A stretch of DNA of 64,000 nt, taken from NCBI GenBank assembly GCA_951813515.1, contig OX638346.1:3837617-3901616 (forward strand). The letters are read 5' to 3'. A model generated the notes under the pieces. It worked only from the letters and a program-made list of their open reading frames with translations, was not told where the DNA came from and did not search any database. Below are positions 19,022 to 26,803 of this stretch, piece by piece; position 1 is the stretch's first letter, and each line of letters starts with the position of its first letter. This DNA is from an uncultured Pseudomonadales bacterium (GTDB lineage Bacteria; Pseudomonadota; Gammaproteobacteria; Pseudomonadales; Azotimanducaceae). A program made the position numbers and the translations under genes.

Positions 19022-19726
19022 TCAAGTTCCGTGGGTGACCATCATCGACTTGATCTTGCCGATGGCGCGCGTCGGGTTCAGGTCGCGCGGACAGACGCTG
19101 ACGCAATTCATGATGCCTCGGCAGCGGAACACGCTGAACGGGTCCTCGAGTTCGGCGAGCCGCTCCGCCGTCGCCGTGTCGCGGCTGTCGGCCAGAAAGC
19201 GGTACGCCTGGAGCAGGCCCGCCGGACCGACGAACTTGTCCGGGTTCCACCAGAACGACGGACAAGACGTGGTGCAGCACGCACATAGGATGCACTCGTA
19301 GAGACCGTCGAGCTTCTCCCGCTCTTCCGGCGACTGCAGCCGTTCCTGCGCCGGCGGCGGCGAGTCGTTGATCAGGTACGGCTTGACCCGCTCGTACTGC
19401 TTGTAAAACTGGGTCATGTCGACCACGAGATCGCGGACCACGGGAAGCCCCGGCAACGGCCGCAGCACGAGCCGACCGCGCCTTGCGACTTCCGAAACCG
19501 GCGTGATGCAGGCAAGTCCGTTCTTGCCGTTCATGTTCATCCCGTCGGAGCCACACACGCCTTCGCGACAGGAGCGCCGGTAGCTCAGGCTCGGATCCCT
19601 CGCCTTCAGCATTTCCAGGAGATCGAGGACCATCATGTCCCGGTCCGCCGGCAGATCGACGGTGACATCCTGCATCCGGGGCGACTCGTCCGTCTCCGGG
19701 TTGAAGCGGTAAACACTGACTTCCAT
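19022..19726 (-). CDS. sdhB: Succinate dehydrogenase iron-sulfur subunit
   Basis: SdhB passes electrons from the flavin subunit to quinone. The 234-residue protein carries the [2Fe-2S] ligands in CREGVCGSDGMNMNGKNGLAC and the [4Fe-4S]/[3Fe-4S] ligands in CILCACCTTSCP and CRGIMNCVSVCP. The ATG at 19726 is chosen because AGGAG lies five bases before it; an in-frame GTG two codons earlier overlaps that site. It is 30 bases after sdhA in the sdhCDAB-suc run. Confidence 0.97.
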   Translation of the reverse strand: MEVSVYRFNPETDESPRMQDVTVDLPADRDMMVLDLLEMLKARDPSLSYRRSCREGVCGSDGMNMNGKNGLACITPVSEVARRGRLVLRPLPGLPVVRDLVVDMTQFYKQYERVKPYLINDSPPPAQERLQSPEEREKLDGLYECILCACCTTSCPSFWWNPDKFVGPAGLLQAYRFLADSRDTATAERLAELEDPFSVFRCRGIMNCVSVCPRDLNPTRAIGKIKSMMVTHGT

Positions 19727-19756
19727 CGTCACTCCTCTCGTAGCTGATAGTAGCTG

Positions 19757-21532
19757 CTAGTAGCTGCGCTCGGTCGGTTCAAACGGCTCCACGATAGCGG
19801 GAGCAAAATTCACCCGGCGTTTGCCAACCCGCCCGCTTGCCGGCAGGTACAGGGAGTGGCATAGCCAGTTTTCGTCGTCCCGCGTGGTGTAGTCCTCGCG
19901 CGCATGGGCGCCCCGGGTCTCCGTTCGCGCCTCGGCGGCGATGGCCGTCGCTTCCGCCGTCTCGAGCAGGTTGTCCAGTTCCAGCGCCTCGAGGCGTGCG
20001 GTGTTGAACGCGGCGCTCTTGTCCGCGAGGTAGGCGTTGCCGATGCGCTCGCGCAACTCGGCCAGGGAGCGCATGCCGGCGCGCATATGCGTCTCCGTTC
20101 GGAACACGCCGAAATTCGCCTGCATGACCTCCTGCAGTTCCTTCTTCAGCTCCGCCACGCCTTCGCCGGAAGTCGATGCGTCCCAACGGTCGAGCCGCGC
20201 GCATGCGGCCTGGAGGTCCGTATCGCTCGGGTCCCGCGCGCCGGTTCCCTGCCGCATGACTTCTTCGAGGTGAACGCCCGCGGCGCGACCGAATACGACG
20301 AGATCGAGCAGCGAGTTGCCGCCTAGACGATTGGCGCCGTGCACCGACACGCAGGCGACCTCGCCCACCGCGTACAGGCCTTCGACCGGTAGATCTTCCT
20401 CGCCATCTGCTTCGCGGGTCAGCACCTGCCCATTCACCCGGGTCGCGAGTCCGCCCATCATGTAGTGGCAGGTAGGCACGACCGGGATGGGTTCCCTAAT
20501 GGGATCGACGTGCGCAAACGTACGCGACAGCTCCAGGATGCCCGGCAGGCGGCTGTTCAGCACCTGTTCGCCCAGGTGGTCGAGCTTCAGCAGCACATGG
20601 TCCGATTCCTCCCCGCAGCCGCGGCCTTCGAGCATTTCGATGATCATCGACCGGGCGACGACATCGCGGCTGGCCAGGTCCTTGGCGTTGGGCGCGTAGC
20701 GCTCCATGAAACGCTCGCCGTCCCTGTTGACGAGGTACCCGCCCTCACCGCGACAGCCTTCGGTGACCAGGACCCCCGCGCCGTGGATGCCGGTGGGATG
20801 GAACTGCCACATCTCGATGTCCTGCACCGGCACGCCGGCGCGCAGCGCCATGCCGATCCCGTCCCCGGTATTGATGTGCGCATTGGTGGTGTTCGCGTAG
20901 ATGCGTCCCGCGCCGCCGGTGGCGAGCACCGTGCCGCGCGACTTCACGAAGACGACTTCCCCCGTCTCGATGCGAATGGCGATGGCACCAACGACGACGC
21001 CGTCCTGGTTCCTGACAAGATCGACGGCGAACCATTCCGACAGGAATATCGTGCCTGCGCGAATGTTCGCCTGGTACAGGGTGTGCAGCAGCGCGTGACC
21101 GGTCCGGTCCGCGGCTGCGCAGGTGCGCGACGCCTGGCCGCCCCTACCGAAATCCTTCGACTGGCCGCCGAACGGCCGCTGGTAGATGCGCCCGTCCTCG
21201 TTGCGCGAAAACGGCAGGCCCATGTGCTCGAGTTCATAGACGGCCTGCGGACCGGTGGAACACATGAACTCGATGGCATCCTGGTCGCCGATGTAGTCCG
21301 ATCCCTTGACCGTGTCGTACATGTGCCAGCGCCAGTCGTCGTCCGGGTCTTCGCTGCCTATGGCGCAGGTGATGCCGCCCTGGGCGGATACGGTGTGCGA
21401 CCGGGTGGGGAATACCTTCGACAGCACGGCCGTGTTGAAGCCCGATTCCGCGAGTTGCAGGCCGGCGCGCATGCCGGCGCCGCCGCCGCCGATGATGACG
21501 CCGTCGAACTCGAGCACCCGCAAACGTGTCAC
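19757..21532 (-). CDS. sdhA: Succinate dehydrogenase flavoprotein subunit
   Basis: SdhA oxidises succinate to fumarate with covalently bound FAD. The 591-residue protein has the dinucleotide motif VIIGGGGAGMRAGLQL, the flavinylation site FPTRSHTVSAQGG, and HPTGIHGAG and ASVHGANRLGGNSLLDLVVFG. The open frame runs further upstream, but the GTG at 21532, overlapping the sdhD stop (GTGA), gives the family length (E. coli 588) and N-terminus. C-terminal sequence ends in EPTERSY, as expected. Confidence 0.96.
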   Translation of the reverse strand: MTRLRVLEFDGVIIGGGGAGMRAGLQLAESGFNTAVLSKVFPTRSHTVSAQGGITCAIGSEDPDDDWRWHMYDTVKGSDYIGDQDAIEFMCSTGPQAVYELEHMGLPFSRNEDGRIYQRPFGGQSKDFGRGGQASRTCAAADRTGHALLHTLYQANIRAGTIFLSEWFAVDLVRNQDGVVVGAIAIRIETGEVVFVKSRGTVLATGGAGRIYANTTNAHINTGDGIGMALRAGVPVQDIEMWQFHPTGIHGAGVLVTEGCRGEGGYLVNRDGERFMERYAPNAKDLASRDVVARSMIIEMLEGRGCGEESDHVLLKLDHLGEQVLNSRLPGILELSRTFAHVDPIREPIPVVPTCHYMMGGLATRVNGQVLTREADGEEDLPVEGLYAVGEVACVSVHGANRLGGNSLLDLVVFGRAAGVHLEEVMRQGTGARDPSDTDLQAACARLDRWDASTSGEGVAELKKELQEVMQANFGVFRTETHMRAGMRSLAELRERIGNAYLADKSAAFNTARLEALELDNLLETAEATAIAAEARTETRGAHAREDYTTRDDENWLCHSLYLPASGRVGKRRVNFAPAIVEPFEPTERSY

Positions 21533-21906
21533 GCGAGCCTCCAGATCACCGCGATCGCCCACGCCGCGTAAGCGAAGAGCACCAGCGCGATGGCCACGTG
21601 ATAGGCGAAGCGAACCACCGTCGCGAGGCGCCCGAAATAGTGCGGCCTCAGGTAGTCCGTACCGATGGTCCACATGCCGATCCATGCGTGGGCGATGAGC
21701 GACGCGACGGCGAGCGTGGCGAACATCAGCATGGCCGGAGAACTGAAGTAGCGCACCAGTTCGGCGTGCCCCGCACCCGGATTGACCACGAACCAGCCGG
21801 CCACGCAAAGCGCGAACAGCGCCAGGATCACCGCGGTCACGCGCTGCACGAGGAAGTCGGACAGGCCGCTGCGGCCAAGGCTCGCGACGTTGGTTACCAC
21901 AGCCAC
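21529..21906 (-). CDS. sdhD: Succinate dehydrogenase membrane anchor subunit
   Basis: A 125-residue membrane protein with three hydrophobic segments (about 20-42, 55-75, 95-120). LIAHAWIGMWTIGTDYLRP carries the haem-ligand His region and quinone-site Asp-Tyr typical of SdhD. With SdhC it anchors SdhAB to the inner membrane. It overlaps sdhC by 13 bases and sdhA by four, consistent with coupled translation. Confidence 0.92.
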   Translation of the reverse strand: MAVVTNVASLGRSGLSDFLVQRVTAVILALFALCVAGWFVVNPGAGHAELVRYFSSPAMLMFATLAVASLIAHAWIGMWTIGTDYLRPHYFGRLATVVRFAYHVAIALVLFAYAAWAIAVIWRLA

Positions 21907-22274
21907 ACTCCCAGCCCGATCGCCGCAAGCGCGGAAAGCACGAGGACGAGCCAGGAACTCCGGCGGCCCCCGGCAAGGGAGTCGCCGACGTGGAAATCGA
22001 GCAGCAGGTGCTTGAAGCCGGCGAGCAGGTGATAGCAGAGCGCCGCCAGCACGGCCCAGAGCGCGAACCTGCCCGGCAGCCCTTCAAGCATCGCCCGCGC
22101 CTCGGCAAACCCCGCTTCCGACCCGAGTGCCAGGTCCAGGAGAAAGACCAGGTATCCCGCGCCAACGAAGAGCACCACGCCCGTAATCCGGTGTGTGATC
22201 GACGCGACCGCCGTGACCGGAAGAAAACTCGTCGGCGAGAGATCGATGGGGCGATCAGCCGAAGCCCGCGCCAT
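21894..22274 (-). CDS. sdhC: Succinate dehydrogenase cytochrome b556 subunit
   Basis: The 126-residue membrane protein begins RPIDLSPTSFL and contains the SdhC signature SITHRITGV with quinone-site Ser/Arg. HLLAGFKHLLLDFHVG provides the haem-ligand His. Three membrane segments are visible. GGAGG lies five bases upstream of the ATG. It opens the sdh operon, 62 bases after the amidohydrolase gene on the same strand. Confidence 0.93.
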   Translation of the reverse strand: MARASADRPIDLSPTSFLPVTAVASITHRITGVVLFVGAGYLVFLLDLALGSEAGFAEARAMLEGLPGRFALWAVLAALCYHLLAGFKHLLLDFHVGDSLAGGRRSSWLVLVLSALAAIGLGVWLW

Positions 22275-22336
22275 TGTGCCTCCGCATAGTCCGAATTCGC
22301 GAAAAGTCTAGCAGCCCGGCGGGCTTGCCGCTTGGG

Positions 22337-23341
22337 CTAAATTCGATACACCCGGGCCGCGGTGCCGTAGAACATCTCCTGTTTCTCGTCCTCGCTGAAG
22401 TTGGCGACCATCTTCTTCAGGCCGTTCCACAGCACGTGGTAAGCGATGGACATCTTGTCCACCGGAAAATTGCTCTCGAACATGCAACGCGCGGGCCCGA
22501 AGCAGTCGATGGTGTGCAGGTAGTACCGTCCCTGCGCTTCCACGAACTCGTCCGAGGTCGGCGGCAGCTCCCGCCGGTCCCAGCCGAAACCGTTGTCCGG
22601 CATCGCCAGGCCGCCGAGCTTGGCGATCACGTTGGGACACTCGGCGATGGTCGCGATATCCTCCTTCCACCGCGAGAAGATCTCCTCCTGCTTCCCCGCG
22701 TAGTGGCCGACGCCCAGCGGTGTGCCGAAATGATCGAGGATCATCGTGGTTCCGGGCAACGCGCGCGCCAGTGCCGCGTAGTCCCGGTTCTGGTGAAAGA
22801 AGTGCCACGTGTCGTAGGTGTAGCCGAGTTCGCCCAGCCTGCGCAACCCGGTTCGGAAATCGTCCTCGCCGTACGGACAGGGCCGACCCCTCCCGGGATT
22901 GGAGAGCGTGCCCGTGGTGTCGTGAGGCCCGGCATGGCGAATCCCGCGAAACAGGCCCCGACCCGCCTCCTCGTGCGCCTGCAGCACCTCTTCGACGCCC
23001 TCGGCAAGACGCAGGTCGGCGTGGCCGACGATACCGGCGATGGTCGCCGACCCTTCCGGCGCCGCGCTTTTCCCCGCGATGCAAGCGACGAACTCGGTCT
23101 CCCCCACTGGCCTGAGGTGCTCCGGGCCGTCCTCCCGATAGCCCGAACGGCACTCGATATAGACGGTCTTCTCGATGTTGTGTCCCGATTCAGTGTCCTG
23201 CCAGAGATCCTCCAGCATGTAACGACCCAACCTTCTGGGTGTGTCCCACAGGTGATGATGCGGATCGATGATCTGCCGCTCCGGATCGACAATCTCCTCC
23301 GCGACTGCGGCGTACCACTCCTCACTGTGCGGTTTCGGCAT
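22337..23341 (-). CDS. Amidohydrolase family (amidohydrolase_2) metal-dependent hydrolase
   Basis: A 334-residue TIM-barrel hydrolase of the amidohydrolase-2 family. It starts with IIDPHHHLWDTP, the N-terminal metal-binding HxH, has IRHAGPHDT and LDHFGTPLG in the middle and a C-terminal FESNFPVDK motif. Such enzymes act on lactones, dicarboxylates or aromatic acids; the substrate cannot be told. The ATG at 23341 has AGGGAGGAG before it and gives the family N-terminus; an upstream in-frame extension would run into the repeat array. It may be co-transcribed with sdhCDAB. Confidence 0.82.
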   Translation of the reverse strand: MPKPHSEEWYAAVAEEIVDPERQIIDPHHHLWDTPRRLGRYMLEDLWQDTESGHNIEKTVYIECRSGYREDGPEHLRPVGETEFVACIAGKSAAPEGSATIAGIVGHADLRLAEGVEEVLQAHEEAGRGLFRGIRHAGPHDTTGTLSNPGRGRPCPYGEDDFRTGLRRLGELGYTYDTWHFFHQNRDYAALARALPGTTMILDHFGTPLGVGHYAGKQEEIFSRWKEDIATIAECPNVIAKLGGLAMPDNGFGWDRRELPPTSDEFVEAQGRYYLHTIDCFGPARCMFESNFPVDKMSIAYHVLWNGLKKMVANFSEDEKQEMFYGTAARVYRI

Positions 23342-23468
23342 GCACTCCTCCCTGATCCATGGCTCCCGGTCAGCGGGTATTGTCGCCCAAATTGGATGAT
23401 TCCCGGCAATGCAACGCCACCGGTCATCGTGCTGTCCTCCAAATCGTGCTGTCCTGATGCCATAGGTC

Positions 23469-23708
23469 GTCGTGTGTCCAAAAACGAGGCAACCAAGGTT
23501 TGGCACAAAACGGTCGTGTGTCCGAAACGTCGTGTGTGTGTCCGAAACACGAGGGTAGAAATGTCATGTGTCCCAAACACGAGGGTCCGAGGGTAGAAAT
23601 GTCGTGTGTCCGAAACACGAGGGTCGTGTGTCCGAAATGTCTGTCCGAAATATCGTGTATGTCCGAGACACGAGGGCGAAATATCGTGTGTGTCCGAGAC
23701 ACGAGGGC
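23469..23708. repeat. Short-repeat array A, core GTGTGTCCGAAA
   Basis: This spacer between two divergent genes (23342-23733) holds about nine degenerate copies of a unit close to TCGTGTGTCCGAAACACGAG followed by GG. Copies of TGTGTCC start near 23473, 23517, 23537, 23567, 23605 and 23627, with three variant copies to 23700. CGTGT and ACACG in the unit are complementary, so each unit could form a small hairpin. Spacing is irregular (20-44 bases), unlike a CRISPR array. Related arrays lie near 29.9 and 39.65 kb. Open frames running through it are artefacts of the repeat. Confidence 0.9.
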
Positions 23709-23733
23709 GTGCGCAACGCGATATGCTTGAACG

Positions 23734-24276
23734 ATGTTCGATCCCATCAAAACGCGGATCAGCCTGGCGCTCGCGGCAATGCATGCCCCGCCGCCCGCGG
23801 ACACGCCCGAGCTCGACATCCTTTTCGCCAAGCTCGGAGCGGGCGGGAGTGACTACGCCGAAACGGAACAGCAGATATGGACAATCTGGTGTTCGCACGA
23901 GGATGACGCCGCCGCCCATGCGATGCTCGCAGCGGTCCGCTCGCTAGAGGGTAGCGACTTCGTCAGCGCGGGCAAGACGCTGGACCGGATGGTCCGCCGC
24001 TGGCCGAACTGGCCGGAAGCCTGGAACAAGCGCGCGACACTGCGTTTCCTGGAAGAGCACGATGCCGACAGCCTGAGCGACATCGTCGACACCCTGCAGC
24101 GCGAGCCGCGCCACTTCGGCGCACTCGCCGGCTTCGGCGAGATTTGCATGCGCAGCGGCGACATGGAGTCGTCGCTTTTGGCATTCGAACGCGTCCTTGT
24201 GTTAAACCCAGGTGCGCCAAAGTTGCGGCAAACTGTTGAAAATATGCGCAAAAAGGTCGAACGTACAATTCACTAG
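23734..24276 (+). CDS. Tetratricopeptide-repeat protein
   Basis: A 180-residue helical protein with at least two TPR-like units: AGKTLDRMVRRWPNWPEAWNKRATLRFLEEHDADSLSDI and LQREPRHFGALAGFGEICMRSGDMESSLLAFERVLVLNPGAP, with the typical W/L, G/A and P positions. Related proteobacterial proteins usually have a signal peptide; here the N-terminus (MFDPIKTRISLALAAMHA) is only weakly hydrophobic, so location is unclear. The start lies 26 bases after repeat array A and lacks a strong ribosome binding site. Confidence 0.75.
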   Translation: MFDPIKTRISLALAAMHAPPPADTPELDILFAKLGAGGSDYAETEQQIWTIWCSHEDDAAAHAMLAAVRSLEGSDFVSAGKTLDRMVRRWPNWPEAWNKRATLRFLEEHDADSLSDIVDTLQREPRHFGALAGFGEICMRSGDMESSLLAFERVLVLNPGAPKLRQTVENMRKKVERTIH

Positions 24277-24381
24277 GCGCGTGATTTCCATCGACCGCCA
24301 TCGAGCGCCCGGTGCGACCGCTCAAGCGTCGGGACTGCTCGAATTCTGGGCTGTTTCGGGTGGCAACCACCGCAGCCATGT

Positions 24382-24411
24382 TTGACAATCGAAGGCGGCT
24401 GTCGAGACAAT
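24382..24411 (+). promoter_or_regulatory. Candidate sigma-70 promoter for gltA
   Basis: TTGACA at 24382-24387 is a perfect -35 box. GACAAT at 24406-24411, 18 bases further, matches the -10 consensus in four of six positions. A start near 24418 would give a leader of about 42 bases with GGGGAGGA ahead of gltA. Confidence 0.55.
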
Positions 24412-24459
24412 GGACGGCTCACTGGGACACAGGTTCCATCCCGGGGAGGATGCAAAAAC

Positions 24460-25746
24460 ATGGGAGAAAGGATGGCACGCCTGACAGTCGACTCCAGGGA
24501 TCCGATCGAGTTGCCAGTGCATGCCGCGAGCATCGGCCCCGACGTGATCGATGTGAGCGCGCTTACGAGTCAGGGGTACTTCACCTACGACCCGGGTTTC
24601 GTCTCCACCGCCTCCTGCAACTCCAACATCACCTATATCGATGGCGACGAAGGCACCCTTCTCCACTGCGGGTACCCCATCGAACAGCTTGCCGAACGCT
24701 CGGATTTCCTGGAACTGTGTTACCTACTGCTCAACGGGGAACTGCCCTCCGGCACCGAGAAGGACACTTTCCTTGAGGACATCGCGCGCCATGGCAAGGT
24801 GGATGCGCAAATCGAGAACTTCTACACGGGATTTCGGCGCGACGCGCATCCCATGGCGATGATGTGCGGCGTGGTCGGAGCGCTGGCGGCCTTCTACCAC
24901 AACTCGCTCGACATCACGGACGCATCCGCCCGGCGCGACACGGCACATCGGCTCATCGCGAAAATGCCCATCCTGGCCGCGATGACCTACAGGCACACGC
25001 TGGGTCTGCCATTCGTTCATCCGCAGGACGACCTCGGCTACGCGGAGAATTTCCTGCGAATGATGTTCGCGCCCGAAGACGGGGATTACGAGGTCAACCC
25101 GGTCCTCGCCCGCGCATTCGACCGCATTTTCCTGCTCCACGCCGACCACGAGCAGAACGCCTCGACGTCGACGGTGCGCCTGGCCGGCTCAACGGGCGCC
25201 AATCCGTACGCCTGCATCGCGGCCGGCATCGCGGCCCTGTGGGGACCGGCCCATGGCGGCGCCAACGAAGCGGTGCTCAACATGCTCGCCGAGATCGGCA
25301 CTCCGGACAACATCGGCAAGTTCGTCAAGCGCGCAAAGGACTCGGACGATCCGTTCCGGATCATGGGATTCGGACACCGCGTGTACAAGAACTACGATCC
25401 CCGCGCACGGGTCATGCAGCAGACCTGCCGCGAGGTGCTGGACGAACTCGGCGTGGAGAACGACCCCACCCTGCAGATGGCACAGAAACTCGAGAAGATC
25501 GCGCTGGAGGACGAATATTTCGTTGACCGGCGGCTATATCCCAACGTGGACTTCTACTCCGGCATCATCCTGCGCGCGATCGGTATTCCCGAAGACATGT
25601 TCACCGTCATCTTCACCACCGGGCGCACCCCGGGCTGGATCGCACACTGGTGCGAAATGGTGGCCGCGCCCTACAAGATCGGGCGTCCGAGGCAACTCTA
25701 TACGGGCGCCTCGCGCCGGGATTTCGTTCCCATCGAAGAGCGCTGA
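24460..25746 (+). CDS. gltA: Citrate synthase, type II hexameric
   Basis: Citrate synthase condenses acetyl-CoA and oxaloacetate. The 428-residue protein follows E. coli GltA along its length: FTYDPGFVSTASCNSNITYIDGDEG, LLHCGYPIEQLA, the His in ADHEQNASTSTVR, MGFGHRVYKNYDPRA and GRTPGWIAHWCEM. The ATG at 24460 has GGGGAGGA nine bases upstream and gives the usual length; an ATG at 24472 is an alternative. It is transcribed away from the sdh-suc run on the other side of the array. Confidence 0.96.
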   Translation: MGERMARLTVDSRDPIELPVHAASIGPDVIDVSALTSQGYFTYDPGFVSTASCNSNITYIDGDEGTLLHCGYPIEQLAERSDFLELCYLLLNGELPSGTEKDTFLEDIARHGKVDAQIENFYTGFRRDAHPMAMMCGVVGALAAFYHNSLDITDASARRDTAHRLIAKMPILAAMTYRHTLGLPFVHPQDDLGYAENFLRMMFAPEDGDYEVNPVLARAFDRIFLLHADHEQNASTSTVRLAGSTGANPYACIAAGIAALWGPAHGGANEAVLNMLAEIGTPDNIGKFVKRAKDSDDPFRIMGFGHRVYKNYDPRARVMQQTCREVLDELGVENDPTLQMAQKLEKIALEDEYFVDRRLYPNVDFYSGIILRAIGIPEDMFTVIFTTGRTPGWIAHWCEMVAAPYKIGRPRQLYTGASRRDFVPIEER

Positions 25747-25762
25747 CGCCGCGGCGCGTCAG
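25743..25762. terminator. Stem-loop across two convergent stop codons
   Basis: CTGACGC (25743-25749) pairs with GCGTCAG (25756-25762) around a six-base loop, covering the gltA stop and the end of the convergent dehydrogenase gene. No T tract follows, so its role as a terminator is only likely. Confidence 0.45.
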
Positions 25763-26655
25763 GCGCCCGGCCCCTTGTCAACCCGCCGCAACCGTTCCAC
25801 CAGGCTGGACGTGTCCCAGCGTTCGCCGCCGAGCGCTTCCACCTCCGCGTAGAACTGATCGACCAGCGCAGCCACCGGCAATCGCGCCCCGAATTTGCGC
25901 GCCGCGGCGAGCGTCATGTCGAGGTCCTTGCGCATCCACTTGACGGCAAAGCCGAAGTCGAACTCGCGCTTCGCCATGGTCTCGGCGCGGTTGTCCATCT
26001 GCCAGCACTGCGCCGCTCCCTGGGAAATGACGCTGATCACGAGGCCGACATCGAGTCCCGCCTTCTCCGCGAAGTGCATGCCTTCCGAAAGGCCCTGGAT
26101 GATCCCTGCGAGACACAACTGGTTGACCATCTTCGTGAGTTGGCCGGAGCCCACATCGCCTATCAGCGTGACCGCGCGCCCATAGTGCTGCATCACGGGC
26201 TCGGCGATGGCGAAAGTGCCGGGGTCGCCGCCGACCATGATGGTGAGTTGTCCGTTCTCGGCGCCCGCCTGGCCGCCGCTCACCGGCGCGTCGAGGAAAC
26301 CGGCGCCGCGTTCCGCCGCCGCGCTCGCGAGTTCGCCCGCGAGATCGGCGGATGCCGTCGTATGGTCGACCACGACCGCGCCGCGCTTCACCCCCGCCAG
26401 CACCCCGCCGTCACCCAGCGTGACGCTCCTGACGTCGTTGTCGTTGCCGACGCACATGAAGACGATGTCCGCGTCCCGCGCCGCCTCCTGCGGAGTCGGA
26501 GCCGCCTCTCCATCGTGCTCCGCGACCCATTGATCCGCGCGGGCCGTCGTGCGGTTATAGACCCGGACGTCATGCCCCGCGGCAGCCAGGTGGCCAGCCA
26601 TCGGGTAACCCATGATGCCGAGACCTACGAAGGCCAGTTTTTTCTTGTTTTGCAT
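25759..26655 (-). CDS. NAD(P)-dependent beta-hydroxyacid dehydrogenase (HIBADH family)
   Basis: The 298-residue protein has the Rossmann motif FVGLGIMGYPMAGHL and VYNRT, the substrate-binding DAPVSGGQAGAENGQLTIMVGG, and the catalytic Lys in GSGQLTKMVNQ. The family includes 3-hydroxyisobutyrate dehydrogenase and tartronate semialdehyde reductase; the exact substrate cannot be decided. ATG at 26655 is preferred because the AGGCAGG site precedes it; a GTG lies two codons upstream. It is convergent with gltA. Confidence 0.87.
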   Translation of the reverse strand: MQNKKKLAFVGLGIMGYPMAGHLAAAGHDVRVYNRTTARADQWVAEHDGEAAPTPQEAARDADIVFMCVGNDNDVRSVTLGDGGVLAGVKRGAVVVDHTTASADLAGELASAAAERGAGFLDAPVSGGQAGAENGQLTIMVGGDPGTFAIAEPVMQHYGRAVTLIGDVGSGQLTKMVNQLCLAGIIQGLSEGMHFAEKAGLDVGLVISVISQGAAQCWQMDNRAETMAKREFDFGFAVKWMRKDLDMTLAAARKFGARLPVAALVDQFYAEVEALGGERWDTSSLVERLRRVDKGPGA

Positions 26656-26803
26656 AGTCACCTGCCTGTCAATCCGTCATTCACCATACCGCAAAATCGG
26701 GATGCGAGGACGAGGAGTGCCCCACGCCGGCAAGAGCGCAAATGTTCGACAGGGCTTGGCATCGAGGCCTATCGAGCGACCTGAAGCCAGGGCAACGCGC
26801 GAT

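Noticed and set aside
23469..23708. CRISPR array
   Set aside because: Units are irregularly spaced, spacers are absent or a few bases long, and there is no cas gene in the window.
23500..23950. Long frames across repeat array A on both strands
   Set aside because: Their residues (CPKHEG, VRDTRG and similar) come from the repeat itself; no family similarity and no ribosome site.
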